DNA from: Caulobacterales bacterium
Lineage (GTDB): Bacteria > Pseudomonadota > Alphaproteobacteria > Caulobacterales > Caulobacteraceae
DNA: 48,297 nt
NCBI GenBank assembly: GCA_017307205.1
Contig: JAFKGN010000167.1
Coordinates: 1-48,297, forward strand
Reading direction: 5' to 3'
Part shown: in pieces, positions 36,542-46,309 of the stretch
How the letters are laid out: each line of letters starts with the position of its first letter
Position numbering within the stretch: position 1 is the first letter of the stretch
Made by a program: the position numbers and the translations under genes
The notes under the pieces: model-generated
Databases searched by the model: none
Told to the model about the DNA's origin: nothing
What the model saw: only the letters and a program-made list of their open reading frames with translations

Positions 36542-36586
36542 CCGCTTGATGGCGCCGCCGTTCGCGGCCATGTCCTTGCGGCAAGA

Positions 36587-38749
36587 ATGCCGCGCATCGC
36601 TTCCATCCTTCTGCCCATGCCCCTGCCCGAGGCGTTCGACTACGCCGAGCCGGAGGGCATGGAGCTTGCCGTCGGCGACCAGGTCGCCGCGCCGCTCGGC
36701 CCGCGCCTGCTGCGCGGGGTGGTGGTGGCCCTGCGCGACGGGGCGGGCGGCAACCGGCCGCTGAAGCCGGTGGCGCATCGGCTGGATGATCCGCCCCTGC
36801 CGCCCGGCGTCATCGAGTTCATCAACTGGGCGGCGCGCTATGCGGTAGACGCGCCGGGCTGGCCGCTGGCCATGGCGCTGCGTGGCCTGAGGGCCCCGCC
36901 GCCGAAGCCGCAGGTGCTGGTCGAGCCGACCGGCGTCGTTCCCGACCGGATGACGCCGGCCCGCATGAAGGTGATGGCCGTCGCCGGTCAGGGCGAGCAC
37001 ACCTCGGCCTCGCTCGCCTCCGCGGCCGGGGTGTCGTCGGGTGTGGTGAAGGGGCTGGTCGAGGCCGGCGCCCTGGCCCCGCGCGAGGTGATCAAGGTCC
37101 AGGCCTTCGATCAGCCGGACCTGGAGCGCGCCGGCGCGCAGCTGAACCTCGGCCAGATGGCCGCTGCCGAGACCCTGGCCGAGATGGCTCGCCGCCCTGG
37201 CTTCGAGGTGGTGCTGCTCGACGGGGTGACGGGTTCGGGCAAGACCGAGGTCTATCTGGAGACCATCGCCGAGGCCCTGCGCGCCGACCCGACCGCTCAG
37301 GTGCTGGTGCTGTTGCCCGAGATCGCCCTGACCGAGGCGGTGATCGGCCGTCTGACGGAGCGGTTCGCCGCCGCCCCCGCCGAGTGGCACAGCCAGGTGC
37401 CGCCGCCGCGTCGCCGCGCCATCTGGGAGGCGGTGGCCGACGGCCGCGCCCGCGTGGTGGTCGGAGCCCGCTCGGCCCTGTTCCTGCCGTTCCGCAACCT
37501 GCGTCTCATCGTCGTCGATGAGGAGCACGACAGCTCCTACAAGCAGGAAGAGGGCTTCATCTATCACGCGCGGGATCTGGCCGTGGCGCGGGGCAAGATC
37601 GCCGGGGCCGCTGTGGTCCTGGCCTCGGCCACGCCCTCGCTGGAGACTCTGGGGAATGCTGAGGCCGGTCGCTACCGCTGGCTGAAGCTCGGCGCCCGCC
37701 ACGGCGCGGCGCGGCTGCCCGATGTCGGTCTGATAGACATGCGCGAGACGCCGCCGGACGCGAACCACTGGCTGTCGCCGCCGCTGCGCCAGGCGATGAT
37801 CGAGACCCTGAGCCGCGGGGAGCAGGTGATGCTGTTCCTCAACCGGCGGGGCTATGCGCCGCTGGTGCTGTGCCGCGCCTGCGGCGAGCGGATGCGGGCG
37901 CCCGATACCGACAGCTGGCTGGTCGAGCATCGCTATACCGGCCGCCTGGTCTGCCATCTGACCGGGTTTTCGATGCCCAAGCCGGCGGCCTGTCCGCACT
38001 GCGGGGCCAAGGATAGCCTGGTCTCCATCGGCCCCGGCGTGGAGCGGGTGGAGGAGGAAGCGCGCAGCCTGTTCCCGGAGGCGCGGGTCGCGGTTTTCTC
38101 GTCCGACGTGATGGAAAGCGCTGACAGCGCCCGCAAGCTGGTCGCGGCGATGGAGGCGGGGGAGATCGACATCCTGGTGGCCACCCAGGCGGCGGCCAAG
38201 GGCCACAACTTCCCGAACCTGACGCTGGTAGGCGTGGTCGACGCTGACCTCGGCCTGCGTGGCGGCGATCTGCGGGCGGGTGAGCGGACGTTCCAGCTGC
38301 TGGCCCAGGCAGCGGGGCGGGCGGGGCGAAAGGACAAGCCGGGCCGCGCCCTGCTGCAGACCTACGCGCCCGAGCACGCGGTGATGCAGGCCCTGGCGGC
38401 GCAGGATCGGGACGCCTTCGTCGAGGCCGAGATGGCGGCGCGCGAGCTTTCCGGCCTGCCGCCGTTCGGACGCCTCGCGGCGCTGATCGTTTCGGGGACT
38501 GACCCCGCTGTGCTCGAGGCCTACGTCCAGGCCCTGGCGGCGGCGACGCCCAACGCCGAGGGGGTGGAGGTGTTCGGCCCGGCCGACGCGCCGCTGGCCC
38601 TGGTGCGCGGCCGTCGTCGCAAGCGGTTCCTGGTGCGGGCCGCGCGAGGGGTGGACATCCAGGGCTTCCTCGCCGCCTGGCGCGCCCGTGCCAAGATCCC
38701 GGGATCGGTGCGCCTGACGATCGACGTCGACCCTTACAGCTTCCTCTAG
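36587..38749 (+). CDS. priA: Primosomal protein N' (replication restart helicase PriA)
   Basis: Superfamily-2 DNA helicase that reloads the replisome at abandoned forks, 720 residues (E. coli 732). The N-terminal 3' DNA-binding domain is followed by helicase motifs: DGVTGSGKTEVY (about 212-223), DEEHDSSYKQEE (about 310), SATPSLETL, and later AAKGHNFPNLTLVG and GRAGRKDKPG. The zinc ribbon keeps C429, C432, C469 and C472 but reads A438, T441 and T459 where E. coli has cysteine; only C456 of the second site remains. Starts at ATG 36587, with no strong ribosome site upstream. Confidence 0.95.
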   Translation: MPRIASILLPMPLPEAFDYAEPEGMELAVGDQVAAPLGPRLLRGVVVALRDGAGGNRPLKPVAHRLDDPPLPPGVIEFINWAARYAVDAPGWPLAMALRGLRAPPPKPQVLVEPTGVVPDRMTPARMKVMAVAGQGEHTSASLASAAGVSSGVVKGLVEAGALAPREVIKVQAFDQPDLERAGAQLNLGQMAAAETLAEMARRPGFEVVLLDGVTGSGKTEVYLETIAEALRADPTAQVLVLLPEIALTEAVIGRLTERFAAAPAEWHSQVPPPRRRAIWEAVADGRARVVVGARSALFLPFRNLRLIVVDEEHDSSYKQEEGFIYHARDLAVARGKIAGAAVVLASATPSLETLGNAEAGRYRWLKLGARHGAARLPDVGLIDMRETPPDANHWLSPPLRQAMIETLSRGEQVMLFLNRRGYAPLVLCRACGERMRAPDTDSWLVEHRYTGRLVCHLTGFSMPKPAACPHCGAKDSLVSIGPGVERVEEEARSLFPEARVAVFSSDVMESADSARKLVAAMEAGEIDILVATQAAAKGHNFPNLTLVGVVDADLGLRGGDLRAGERTFQLLAQAAGRAGRKDKPGRALLQTYAPEHAVMQALAAQDRDAFVEAEMAARELSGLPPFGRLAALIVSGTDPAVLEAYVQALAAATPNAEGVEVFGPADAPLALVRGRRRKRFLVRAARGVDIQGFLAAWRARAKIPGSVRLTIDVDPYSFL

Positions 38750-38759
38750 GCGGCTTCCT

Positions 38760-40355
38760 CTAGTGCGAGGGCTCCGGCGCCACGGTCGGCTCGCCCGGCG
38801 GCTGGCGTGAGCGCAGCGGCAGTTCAGGGATGAACACGATGACCGCCACGGCCGCCGCGACCACGAACAGGGCGGCGACGAACAGGCCGGTGATGGCGTG
38901 GCTGATGGCGATGCGCAGGGCCGGATCGACGCCGGTTCCCGCCCCGGCCTTGAGGGCGAGGCCCTCGAGCTGGCCGAGATCCAGCCCACCGGCGGCGCTG
39001 CCGAGGCTGTGGGTCAGGAGGGCGCCGAAGACGGCCACGCCGACGGTGGAGCCGATCTGACGGAAGAACTGGTTGGAGCTGGTCGCCACGCCGATGCGGT
39101 CGACCGGCACGGCGTTCTGTGCGGCCATGGCGTAGAGGCTCATGCCCGGCCCGAGGCCGAGACCCATCACCGCCAGGCGCCAGGATAGGTCGAGGGTGGT
39201 GGTGTCGACGGTGACCCGGCTCAGCGCCAGGATGCCGAGGAACAGCAGGCCCGCGCCGATGAACATGAAGGGCTTGTAGCGCCCGGTCTTGCTGACCAGC
39301 TGGCCGCTGATCGTCGACGACAGGATCAGGCCGCCCATCAGCGGCAGGATCGACAGGCCGCTCTTGGTCGGGGAGACGCCCTGGCCGAGCTGCATATAGA
39401 GCGGCAGGAAGCTGACCACGCCCATGAAGGCGACGGAGACGAGGAAGGCCGCGCCGTTGCTGGTCGAGAAGGTGCGGTTGCCGAACAGGGTCAGCGGCAG
39501 GATCGGATCGCGGACCACGCGCTCGGCGAAGATGAAGGCCGCGAGCGTCACCGCCGACAGGGCGAAGAGGCCGATCACCGGCGCCGACGCCCACGGATAG
39601 GTGTGACCGCCGAAGCTGAGCGCCAGCAGCAGGGCGGTGGCCGAGATCACCAGCAGGATGGCGCCGATGTAGTCGACCGAGCCCGGACGCCGATGGGTCA
39701 TCGGCGGCATCTTGGCGATGATCATGAACAGCGAAAGCGCGCTCAGCGGCAGGTTCAGATAGAAGACCCAGCGCCAGCCGGCGACCACATGGGCGCCGAG
39801 ATGAAACGTGCCGTGCTCGGTGAAATAGCCGCCGACCACCGGGCCGATGACACTGGCCAGGCCGAAGATCGAGCCGAACATGCCAGCGAACTTGCCCCGC
39901 TCGCGCGGCGGATAGAGATCAGCGATGATGGCGAAGGCGGTGGTGAACAGGGCGCCGCCGCCGATGCCCTGGATGGCTCGGAAGACGATCAGCTGCACCA
40001 TGCCGCCGCCGATCAGCGGCAGGTCGCCGAACTCCCCCGCCAGGCCCGAAAGCCATGAGCCGAGCAGGAAGATGCCGATGCCCGACAGCAGCACGGGCTT
40101 GCGCCCGTAAAGATCGCCCAGCTTGCCCCAGATCGGCACCATCACCGTCGAGGTCAGCAGGTAGGAGGTGGTCACCCAGGCGTAGAGCGGCAGGCCGTTC
40201 AGCTCGGCCACGATGCGCGGCATCGCCGTCGACACGATGGTCTGGTCGAGGGCGCTCAACATGAAGACGATGACGATCCCGATCATCGTCACGCGCCGCT
40301 CCTGCGGCGTGAACGACTGCGGATGGCCGTGGTGAGGGGCGTGGGGCTTCGACAT
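38760..40355 (-). CDS. MFS transporter, DHA2 (EmrB/QacA-like) multidrug exporter
   Basis: A 531-residue member of the 14-helix drug:H+ antiporter-2 family. Diagnostic pieces are [20 protein letters not shown] in helix 1, [17 protein letters not shown] in the 2-3 loop and [12 protein letters not shown] in helix 5. Histidine-rich N-terminus (HAPHHGHPQ) precedes helix 1. No periplasmic adaptor (EmrA) or regulator gene is adjacent, so it may act alone at the inner membrane. It is convergent with priA (10-base gap) and follows terC. Confidence 0.88.
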   Translation of the reverse strand: MSKPHAPHHGHPQSFTPQERRVTMIGIVIVFMLSALDQTIVSTAMPRIVAELNGLPLYAWVTTSYLLTSTVMVPIWGKLGDLYGRKPVLLSGIGIFLLGSWLSGLAGEFGDLPLIGGGMVQLIVFRAIQGIGGGALFTTAFAIIADLYPPRERGKFAGMFGSIFGLASVIGPVVGGYFTEHGTFHLGAHVVAGWRWVFYLNLPLSALSLFMIIAKMPPMTHRRPGSVDYIGAILLVISATALLLALSFGGHTYPWASAPVIGLFALSAVTLAAFIFAERVVRDPILPLTLFGNRTFSTSNGAAFLVSVAFMGVVSFLPLYMQLGQGVSPTKSGLSILPLMGGLILSSTISGQLVSKTGRYKPFMFIGAGLLFLGILALSRVTVDTTTLDLSWRLAVMGLGLGPGMSLYAMAAQNAVPVDRIGVATSSNQFFRQIGSTVGVAVFGALLTHSLGSAAGGLDLGQLEGLALKAGAGTGVDPALRIAISHAITGLFVAALFVVAAAVAVIVFIPELPLRSRQPPGEPTVAPEPSH

Positions 40356-40408
40356 GGGCGAGGTGTCTAGCCCATGTCTGTGACGATTTCGATAGGTGGC
40401 CGAACTAT

Positions 40409-41170
40409 TTATTTATTGGAGGCTTTCACGCGCTTGCGCCGCGACAGCATGTTCAGACCCTCGACCAGGGCCGAGAAGGCCATGGCGGCGTAGATGTAGC
40501 CCTTCTCGACGTGGAAGCCGAAGCCATCGGCGATCAGGGTCGCGCCAATCATCAGCAGGAAGCCGAGGGCCAGCATCACCACGGTGGGGTTCTTGGCGAT
40601 GAAGTTCGCCAGTGGGTCCGCGGCCAGCATCATGACGCCCACCGCGACCAGCACGGCGATGACCATGATCGGCAGGTGATCGGTCATCCCGACAGCGGTG
40701 AGGATCGAGTCGATCGAGAAGACCAGGTCGAGCAGCACGATCTGGACGATCGCCGAACCGACATTGGCGATCACCGGGGCTTTCTTGCCGTGCCCCTCCT
40801 TGTCGAGCAGGTCGTCGCTCGGCACGGGATCGACGGTGTGGTGGATTTCCTTGGTGGCCTTCCACAGCAGGAACAGGCCGCCGGCGATCAGGATCAGGTC
40901 GCGCCACGAGAAGGCGTGGCCGAAGGCGGTGAACAGCGGCTGTGTGAGGCCGACGATCCAGGCGATGGTCGACAGCAGCACCAGGCGCATGACCAGGGCC
41001 AGGCCGATGCCGAGGCGACGCACCTTGGCGCGCTTTTCGGGCGGCAGCTTGTTCGACAGGATCGAGATGAAGATCAGATTGTCGACGCCGAGCACCACCT
41101 CCATCACCACCAGGGTGACCAGCGCCGCCCATGCGGCGGGATTGGCGGCGAGCGAGAAGAGTTCGTTCAT
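40409..41170 (-). CDS. TerC-family integral membrane protein
   Basis: A 253-residue membrane protein of the TerC/YkoY family, implicated in metal (manganese) handling and in metallation of exported proteins. About seven helices; conserved acidic membrane motifs are [15 protein letters not shown] and [14 protein letters not shown], and [12 protein letters not shown] lies in the central loop. It is not near tellurite genes. Gap of 53 bases to the downstream MFS gene, so perhaps co-transcribed. Metal export by related proteins is established; the ion here is inferred. Confidence 0.9.
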   Translation of the reverse strand: MNELFSLAANPAAWAALVTLVVMEVVLGVDNLIFISILSNKLPPEKRAKVRRLGIGLALVMRLVLLSTIAWIVGLTQPLFTAFGHAFSWRDLILIAGGLFLLWKATKEIHHTVDPVPSDDLLDKEGHGKKAPVIANVGSAIVQIVLLDLVFSIDSILTAVGMTDHLPIMVIAVLVAVGVMMLAADPLANFIAKNPTVVMLALGFLLMIGATLIADGFGFHVEKGYIYAAMAFSALVEGLNMLSRRKRVKASNK

Positions 41171-41265
41171 GGCCTCGGCCTATAGCTCTGCGGGAGAGTC
41201 CGTCGTCTGATGTAACGACCGAACGTCGTTGCGCCAGAGGCCGTGGACCCGGGAGCAACGTTTTG

Positions 41266-42354
41266 ATGCGCGACGGCGAACACATCCGGCCGCTGACCTC
41301 CCTGCGCTTTTTCGCGGCGCTGTGGGTGGTGCTGTTCCACTATTGGCCGAAGCTGGACGGTCCGGCGGCGCCAGCCATCGTCGAGCGCGGCTACCTTGGG
41401 GTCGAGCTGTTCTTCACCCTCTCGGGCTTCATCCTCTGCCACGTCTATCTGAAGCGGTTCGGCGAGGGCGGCTTCACCTACGGCTCGTTCCTGTGGAACC
41501 GGCTGGCGCGGGTCTATCCGCTGCACCTGTTCTGCCTGGTCGGCGTCGGCGCCCTGGCCCTGGCGGCCACCGCGGCCGGGTTCGGGGTCGACCCGAACAT
41601 CCTGTCCTGGCCGTCGCTGCCGGCCAATCTGCTGCTGGTCCACGCCTGGGGCTTCGCGCCGGCGGCCGGCTGGAACCATCCGTCGTGGTCGATCTCGGCC
41701 GAGTGGTTCGCCTACCTCTCGTTCCCGGCCTTCGCGGCCGTCGCCTGGGCGCTGCGCAAGCGGCCCTGGCTGTTCGCCGCCATCGCCATCGGCTTCGTGG
41801 CCGTGATCCATCCGCTGTTCCAGTCTCTGGCCGGCTTCCCGCTCAGCCGGGCGACCATCGCCTGGGGCGCGCTTCGGATTGTTCCGTGCTTCTTCCTGGG
41901 CTGCGCCATGCACCGGCTGTGGCGCTCGCAACAGGTTCCGGGGCGCAAGGGGCCGTGGGGCGCCTTATTTTTTGGCGCCGCTGTCATGCTGGCTGCGCAG
42001 GCGGGGGCGCCGGACGCCGTGATCGTTATGGGGTTCGGCGGCCTGATCCTTTACTTGGCGCACCTCGCCGAGACCGGAATTCGCCTGGGAAGCGAGCGCG
42101 CTTTCGTCTACCTCGGAGAGATAAGCTACTCCGTCTATATGATCTGCATTCCGTGGATGATCGTCTTCGTCAATGCGGCGGCAAAGCTGCTCAGCTTACC
42201 TGACGAAAAGCTGCCCTTGCCGGTTTGGATGTTCTTGCTGATTGCTGTCGTTCCACTGTCGGCGGCGTCGTATCATCTGGTCGAGAAGCCGGCGCGCGAA
42301 CGCATGAAACTCATCGCGGATGGGTGGAAACAGAGGCGAGTCGCGGCGGCCTGA
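41266..42354 (+). CDS. Acyltransferase 3 family protein (OafA/YrhL-like)
   Basis: A 362-residue membrane O-acyltransferase. The N-terminus IRPLTSLRFFAALWVVLFHY has the arginine and histidine typical of the family; LSGFILCHVYLKRF, WSISAEWFAYLSFP and YSVYMICIPWM follow in about ten helices. ATG 41266 is preceded by GGGAG ten bases upstream. Such enzymes acetylate surface or secreted polysaccharides, lipids or cell-wall sugars; the acceptor is unknown. The start is set well after a longer open frame that has no ribosome site. Confidence 0.88.
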   Translation: MRDGEHIRPLTSLRFFAALWVVLFHYWPKLDGPAAPAIVERGYLGVELFFTLSGFILCHVYLKRFGEGGFTYGSFLWNRLARVYPLHLFCLVGVGALALAATAAGFGVDPNILSWPSLPANLLLVHAWGFAPAAGWNHPSWSISAEWFAYLSFPAFAAVAWALRKRPWLFAAIAIGFVAVIHPLFQSLAGFPLSRATIAWGALRIVPCFFLGCAMHRLWRSQQVPGRKGPWGALFFGAAVMLAAQAGAPDAVIVMGFGGLILYLAHLAETGIRLGSERAFVYLGEISYSVYMICIPWMIVFVNAAAKLLSLPDEKLPLPVWMFLLIAVVPLSAASYHLVEKPARERMKLIADGWKQRRVAAA

Positions 42355-42357
42355 CGC

Positions 42358-42383
42358 GGGTTGCCCGGCGGAAACCCTCTTTT
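42358..42383 (+). terminator. Weak hairpin after the acyltransferase gene
   Basis: GGGTT (42358-42362) pairs with AACCC (42373-42377), then TCTTTTC. The stem is only five pairs with an 10-base loop. Confidence 0.3.
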
Positions 42384-42442
42384 CAGACATCCATGCAATT
42401 GGTAACCCTTCGGCCATCGATAACCGCGGGGGTGTCGCCAGC

Positions 42443-43141
42443 ATGCAGAAACGCGCACGAACCCTGCTCGGTTCCTTGACCGCAGCGCTCCTGATCGGCC
42501 TCGTGCCGGTGGGCGTTTCGGCCGAAGGTTACTGGCAGTGCGTTCCCTTCGCGCGTCTCATGAGCGGCATCCAAATCTTCGGCGACGCCCGGACGTGGTG
42601 GTCGCAGGCGGTCAGCAACAAGTACGAAACCGGCGGCACGCCCCAGGCGGGCAGCGTGCTCTGCTTCAAGCCGACCAGCCGCATGCGGCTCGGCCACGTG
42701 GCCGTGGTCAGCCAGGTGCTGACCGACCGCGTCATCCAGATCACGCACGCCAACTGGTCGATCATCGAAGGCGACCGCGGCCAGGTCGAGAAGGACGTCA
42801 CCGTCGTTGACGTCTCGCCGGGCGGCGACTGGACCCAGGTCAAGGTCTGGTACGATCCGGTGCGCGACCTCGGCACGACGGTCTATCCGACCTACGGCTT
42901 CATCTACCAGAATGCCCAGGCGGTCGCGACGGCCGCCGTCACCTCCAAGATCGCCCTGGCCCAGGACGCCGCCGTGGCCATGGCCCAGTCGGCCGCCAGC
43001 CAGGTGGTGAACACCCTGCGTCCGGGCGGCTCGCCCATGGGCCTGCTCGGCCAGATGGCCGACTCGGGCGACCGCATCGCGGCCCTGATCGCCGCCGCGG
43101 CGGCCGGCCAGCCCGAAGCCGGCCAACCCACGCAACGCTGA
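42443..43141 (+). CDS. CHAP-domain secreted protein, putative peptidoglycan amidase/endopeptidase
   Basis: A 232-residue exported protein with signal peptide (about 1-27, cleaved after VSA). The CHAP catalytic cysteine is C33 in YWQCVPFAR and the histidine H85 in RLGHVAVV; AGSVLCFKP and ITHANWSII are conserved around them. CHAP enzymes cleave peptidoglycan peptides. The last 80 residues (about 150-232) form an alanine-rich helical tail absent from simple CHAP domains. It is 67 bases upstream of corA; no functional link is evident. Confidence 0.87.
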   Translation: MQKRARTLLGSLTAALLIGLVPVGVSAEGYWQCVPFARLMSGIQIFGDARTWWSQAVSNKYETGGTPQAGSVLCFKPTSRMRLGHVAVVSQVLTDRVIQITHANWSIIEGDRGQVEKDVTVVDVSPGGDWTQVKVWYDPVRDLGTTVYPTYGFIYQNAQAVATAAVTSKIALAQDAAVAMAQSAASQVVNTLRPGGSPMGLLGQMADSGDRIAALIAAAAAGQPEAGQPTQR

Positions 43142-43207
43142 TCTGCTTCGAGCATTGACGGCGCGGGCGGCGCGGACCATGCCGGTTCCGTCAGCCGCGA
43201 GGGCGTC

Positions 43208-44167
43208 ATGCTGAACATTCTGCACCGGGGGAGCGCGACGCTCGCCGCCGTCGAAACCGTGGACGGCTGGCGCGCGCCGGACGACGTGGTCTGGATCGAC
43301 CTGAAGGATCCCACGCGCGACGAAGAGCTGGCGATCGAGCAGGCGCTCGGCATCTGCCTGCCGACCCGCGAGGACATGGCGGAGATCGAGCCCTCGTCGC
43401 GCCTCTATCAGGAAGACGGCGCGGTGTTCATGACCGCCACCGTGGTGGTCGGCGTCGCCGACCAACGGCCGACCTTGGCGCCGATCACCTTCGTGCTGCA
43501 CCGAGGGCGGCTGATCACCATCCGCTACTGCGCGCCCCGCGCCTTCGAGGCCTTCGTCGGGCAGCTGCCGGGCCACCCGGAGCTGCGGGCCAGCGGTCCC
43601 GCCGTCTTTCTCGGCCTGCTCGACGCCCTGATCGACCGCCTCGCCGATATCCTTGAGCACATCGCCATCAAGATCGAACACTCGTCCGACGCCGTGTTCG
43701 GCGCCGACCGCGCGCGCGGCGGCTTCCAGCCCGTCCTGCGGCAGCTGGGCGCCGCCCAGATGACCGGGGCGAAGGCCCGCGACAGCCTGGTCAGCCTTGG
43801 GCGGGGCATGGCCTACGCCGCCACCGCCTCGGCGCTCGACGACCGTGAACTCACCGAGCACCTGCGCACCCTGCAGCAGGACGTGCCCTCGCTGACCGAC
43901 CACGCCAGCTATCTGGCCAGCAACGTCACCTTCCTGCTCGACGCCGCGCTCGGCCAGATCAACATCGAACAGAACGCCATCCTGAAGGTGTTCTCGGTGT
44001 TCACGGTCGTCTTCCTGCCGCCGACCCTGATCGGCGCGATCTACGGCATGAACTTCAAGTTCCTGCCCGAGCTGGACTGGCGCCTTGGCTATCCGATGGC
44101 GCTGGGCTTCATGGCGATCTCGGCCATCGCGCCCCTGCTGTGGTTCAAGCGGCGGGGCTGGCTCTAG
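43208..44167 (+). CDS. corA: CorA-family magnesium/divalent-metal transporter
   Basis: A 319-residue pentameric channel-like transporter for Mg2+ (or Co2+, Zn2+). The N-terminal cytoplasmic domain includes DDVVWIDLKDPT. Two C-terminal membrane helices surround the selectivity loop: the first ends in YGMNFKF (GMN at 280-282), and the second is MALGFMAISAIAPLLWF, followed by basic KRRGW. It is a single gene. Zinc-transport relatives (ZntB) share the fold; the canonical GMN favours Mg2+ uptake. Confidence 0.92.
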   Translation: MLNILHRGSATLAAVETVDGWRAPDDVVWIDLKDPTRDEELAIEQALGICLPTREDMAEIEPSSRLYQEDGAVFMTATVVVGVADQRPTLAPITFVLHRGRLITIRYCAPRAFEAFVGQLPGHPELRASGPAVFLGLLDALIDRLADILEHIAIKIEHSSDAVFGADRARGGFQPVLRQLGAAQMTGAKARDSLVSLGRGMAYAATASALDDRELTEHLRTLQQDVPSLTDHASYLASNVTFLLDAALGQINIEQNAILKVFSVFTVVFLPPTLIGAIYGMNFKFLPELDWRLGYPMALGFMAISAIAPLLWFKRRGWL

Positions 44168-44249
44168 GCGCTGCGGACACGCTTCCTTAAGTGGCCTACC
44201 CGACAATGCCGGACTTCCCAGAAGTCGAACGACGGGCTGAACCGCCGCA

Positions 44250-45449
44250 ATGAAGGCCTCGCTTATCCGCACTTTCGACGCCGGCACGATCCGCCAGATG
44301 GTGGACGCGCATGCTCGATTCCGCGCGGGGCGCAGCGGGCAGCGCGCCAATCTGGCCTATGTCGACCTGCGCCATATCGACCTGCAGGGCGCCGACCTCG
44401 CCGAGGCCGAGCTGACCGGCGCCCGCCTTGAAGGCGCGACGCTCAGCGGGATCAAGCTCGACGGCGCCACCCTCTATGGGGCGGACCTTCGCGACGCCGA
44501 CATGCGCGGCGCCTCGCTCATCAAGGCAGACCTGCGCGGCGCCTGCCTGCGCGGCGCCAACCTCGCGGGAGCGGACCTTTCGGGTTGCGACCTGCGTGAA
44601 GGCCGTACGGCGGTGCAGGATGGCCAGGGCTTCCGCATTCTCAAGCACGAGCAGCGGCCCGGCGAACTGGACTACGCGGTGCTGCAGGGCGCCAACCTCG
44701 CCGGCGCCCAGATGACCGGAACTCATGCCCGGGCGGCGGACTTCACGGAGGCCAATCTTTCCGGCGCCTCGCTGTCGATGGCCAAGCTGAACAAGGCGGT
44801 GCTCGACGGCGCCGATCTCTCCGGCGCCGATATCTATCAGACCGACCTCTCGGGCGCCTCGCTGCGCCACGCGGTGCTGGCCGATGTCGACATGGACGAC
44901 GCCACGCTCGACGGGGCCGACCTTTCGGACGTGCTGCGCGCGCCGCCGCCGATCGTCTACATCGACGACCAGCCGCTGGATGAGGTGCTCGCGACCCACG
45001 AACGCTTCTGCATCAGCCAGGGCGCCGAGGGCGCGATCATGCGCCTGCCGGAAGTCGACTTCCGCCCCCTGCGCCAACTGCGCCGCCGCAAGCTGAGTGG
45101 TCTCAGCGCCCGCCAGTCGATCTTCTTCGGCATGAATCTGGAGGGCGCCGAACTGCAGGGCGCGGACCTTTCGGAAGCCGATCTGCGCAAGGCCAATCTG
45201 CGCGGCGCCGATCTGCGTGGCGCACGCCTGATCGGCGCCATGCTGCACCAGGCCAATCTCGCGGAAGCCAAGCTCGGTCCGCTGACCATTGGCGAAGGCC
45301 GGGTCATGCGCACGGACCTGACCCGCGTTCAGCTGCGCGGGGCCGACCTGCGCGGGGCCGATCTGCGCTCGGCGCGCCTGCTGGAGGCCGATCTTGAAGG
45401 CGCGCGGCTGGCCGGGGCCGACCTGCGCGGCGCCGAAAGAGAAACCTGA
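44250..45449 (+). CDS. Pentapeptide-repeat protein, two-block
   Basis: A 399-residue protein made mostly of tandem A(D/N)LXX pentapeptides that fold as right-handed quadrilateral beta-helices. The first block spans about 38-230 (e.g. LQGADLAEAELTGARLEGAT, GASLIKADLRGACLRGAN). A non-repeat linker (about 232-285, with YIDDQPLDEVLATHERF and GAIMRLPEVDF) leads to a second block (about 290-397: MNLEGAELQGADLSEADL, LRGADLRGADLRSARLLEAD). No signal peptide or membrane helix. Family members can mimic DNA (Qnr/MfpA) or scaffold proteins; the target is unknown. Confidence 0.9.
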   Translation: MKASLIRTFDAGTIRQMVDAHARFRAGRSGQRANLAYVDLRHIDLQGADLAEAELTGARLEGATLSGIKLDGATLYGADLRDADMRGASLIKADLRGACLRGANLAGADLSGCDLREGRTAVQDGQGFRILKHEQRPGELDYAVLQGANLAGAQMTGTHARAADFTEANLSGASLSMAKLNKAVLDGADLSGADIYQTDLSGASLRHAVLADVDMDDATLDGADLSDVLRAPPPIVYIDDQPLDEVLATHERFCISQGAEGAIMRLPEVDFRPLRQLRRRKLSGLSARQSIFFGMNLEGAELQGADLSEADLRKANLRGADLRGARLIGAMLHQANLAEAKLGPLTIGEGRVMRTDLTRVQLRGADLRGADLRSARLLEADLEGARLAGADLRGAERET

Positions 45450-45480
45450 GGCGGAACCCCGCCCGCCGGTCTCCGTTCTT

Positions 45481-45488
45481 GCTATAAC
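45481..45488 (+). promoter_or_regulatory. -10 element upstream of the SH3 protein
   Basis: GCTATAAC matches the Caulobacter sigma-73 -10 consensus GCTANAWC, 32 bases before the start at 45520. No clear -35 is seen. Confidence 0.4.
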
Positions 45489-45519
45489 GCTCAAGCTTGA
45501 CCGTCAGAAGGGGAGCGCC

Positions 45520-46305
45520 ATGCGCCGTCTCATCGTTTCCGTGTCCGCCGTCGTCGCCATCGCCGCGCCGATGGCCGCGCCCATGCCCGCCGCGGCTCAG
45601 GGCAATCCGATCTCCAACCTGTTCGCCTGCGAAGCCACCGGGGGCAAACAGGAAGCCGGCGCCCTGGCCGGGGCCGCGCTCGGCGCTTTGCTGGGCAGCC
45701 AGGTGAGCAAGAACGAGCGGGGCCTCGGCGCCGCGCTCGGGGCGGGTCTCGGCGCCGTCGCCGGCTCCAAGATCGGCTGCCGCATGCAGTCGAGTGATCA
45801 GGCGCGCGCCCGCGCCGCCGTGAACCAGGCGCTCGAGAACGGCCGCGGTTCGACCTGGAGCAACCCGCAGACCGGCGCCTCGGGCCGCGTCGACGTGATC
45901 TCCAGCAACTACGGCCCGCCCGTCGACTCGCGGAACATCCGCTTCAACGGCGGGGTGCAGACCCTGGCGTCCTACGACTCCGCCGCCGGCCAGTATTTCG
46001 CGCCGGGCACGGTGAACCTGCGCTCGGGTCCGTCGACGACCGCCTCGGTGATCGGCCGCCTGCGTGCCGGCGAGACCTTCGACGCCCTCGGCCGTGCGCC
46101 CGGCAGCAACTGGCTGCTGGTCGGCCAGGGCGGCGGCGCCATCGGCTATGTCTCGGAAAGCGTGGTGCGCGCCTCCGGGCCGGCTCCGGCCGCCGCCTGC
46201 CGTCGCATCCAGGCGACCTACGCCACGCGCGGCACGGGGCAGACGGTGGAAACCTACGACGCCTGCCGCGACGCCCGCGGACAATGGGCCCTGACCAACC
46301 TCTGA
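45520..46305 (+). CDS. Secreted protein with glycine-zipper and bacterial SH3 domain
   Basis: A 261-residue exported protein. The signal peptide runs to about residue 27 (cleavage after AAA, mature QGNPISN). A glycine-zipper region (about 45-88: GALAGAALGALLGSQV, GLGAALGAGLGAVAGSKIG) resembles the 17-kDa surface antigen/SlyB segment, which packs in membranes. An SH3-type domain (about 160-225: GTVNLRSGPSTTASVIGRL, WLLVGQGGGAIGYVSESVV) probably binds peptidoglycan. Three or four cysteines are outside these parts. GGGAG precedes the ATG. It looks like an envelope-anchoring or wall-binding protein; exact role unknown. Confidence 0.82.
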   Translation: MRRLIVSVSAVVAIAAPMAAPMPAAAQGNPISNLFACEATGGKQEAGALAGAALGALLGSQVSKNERGLGAALGAGLGAVAGSKIGCRMQSSDQARARAAVNQALENGRGSTWSNPQTGASGRVDVISSNYGPPVDSRNIRFNGGVQTLASYDSAAGQYFAPGTVNLRSGPSTTASVIGRLRAGETFDALGRAPGSNWLLVGQGGGAIGYVSESVVRASGPAPAAACRRIQATYATRGTGQTVETYDACRDARGQWALTNL

Positions 46306-46309
46306 TCCG

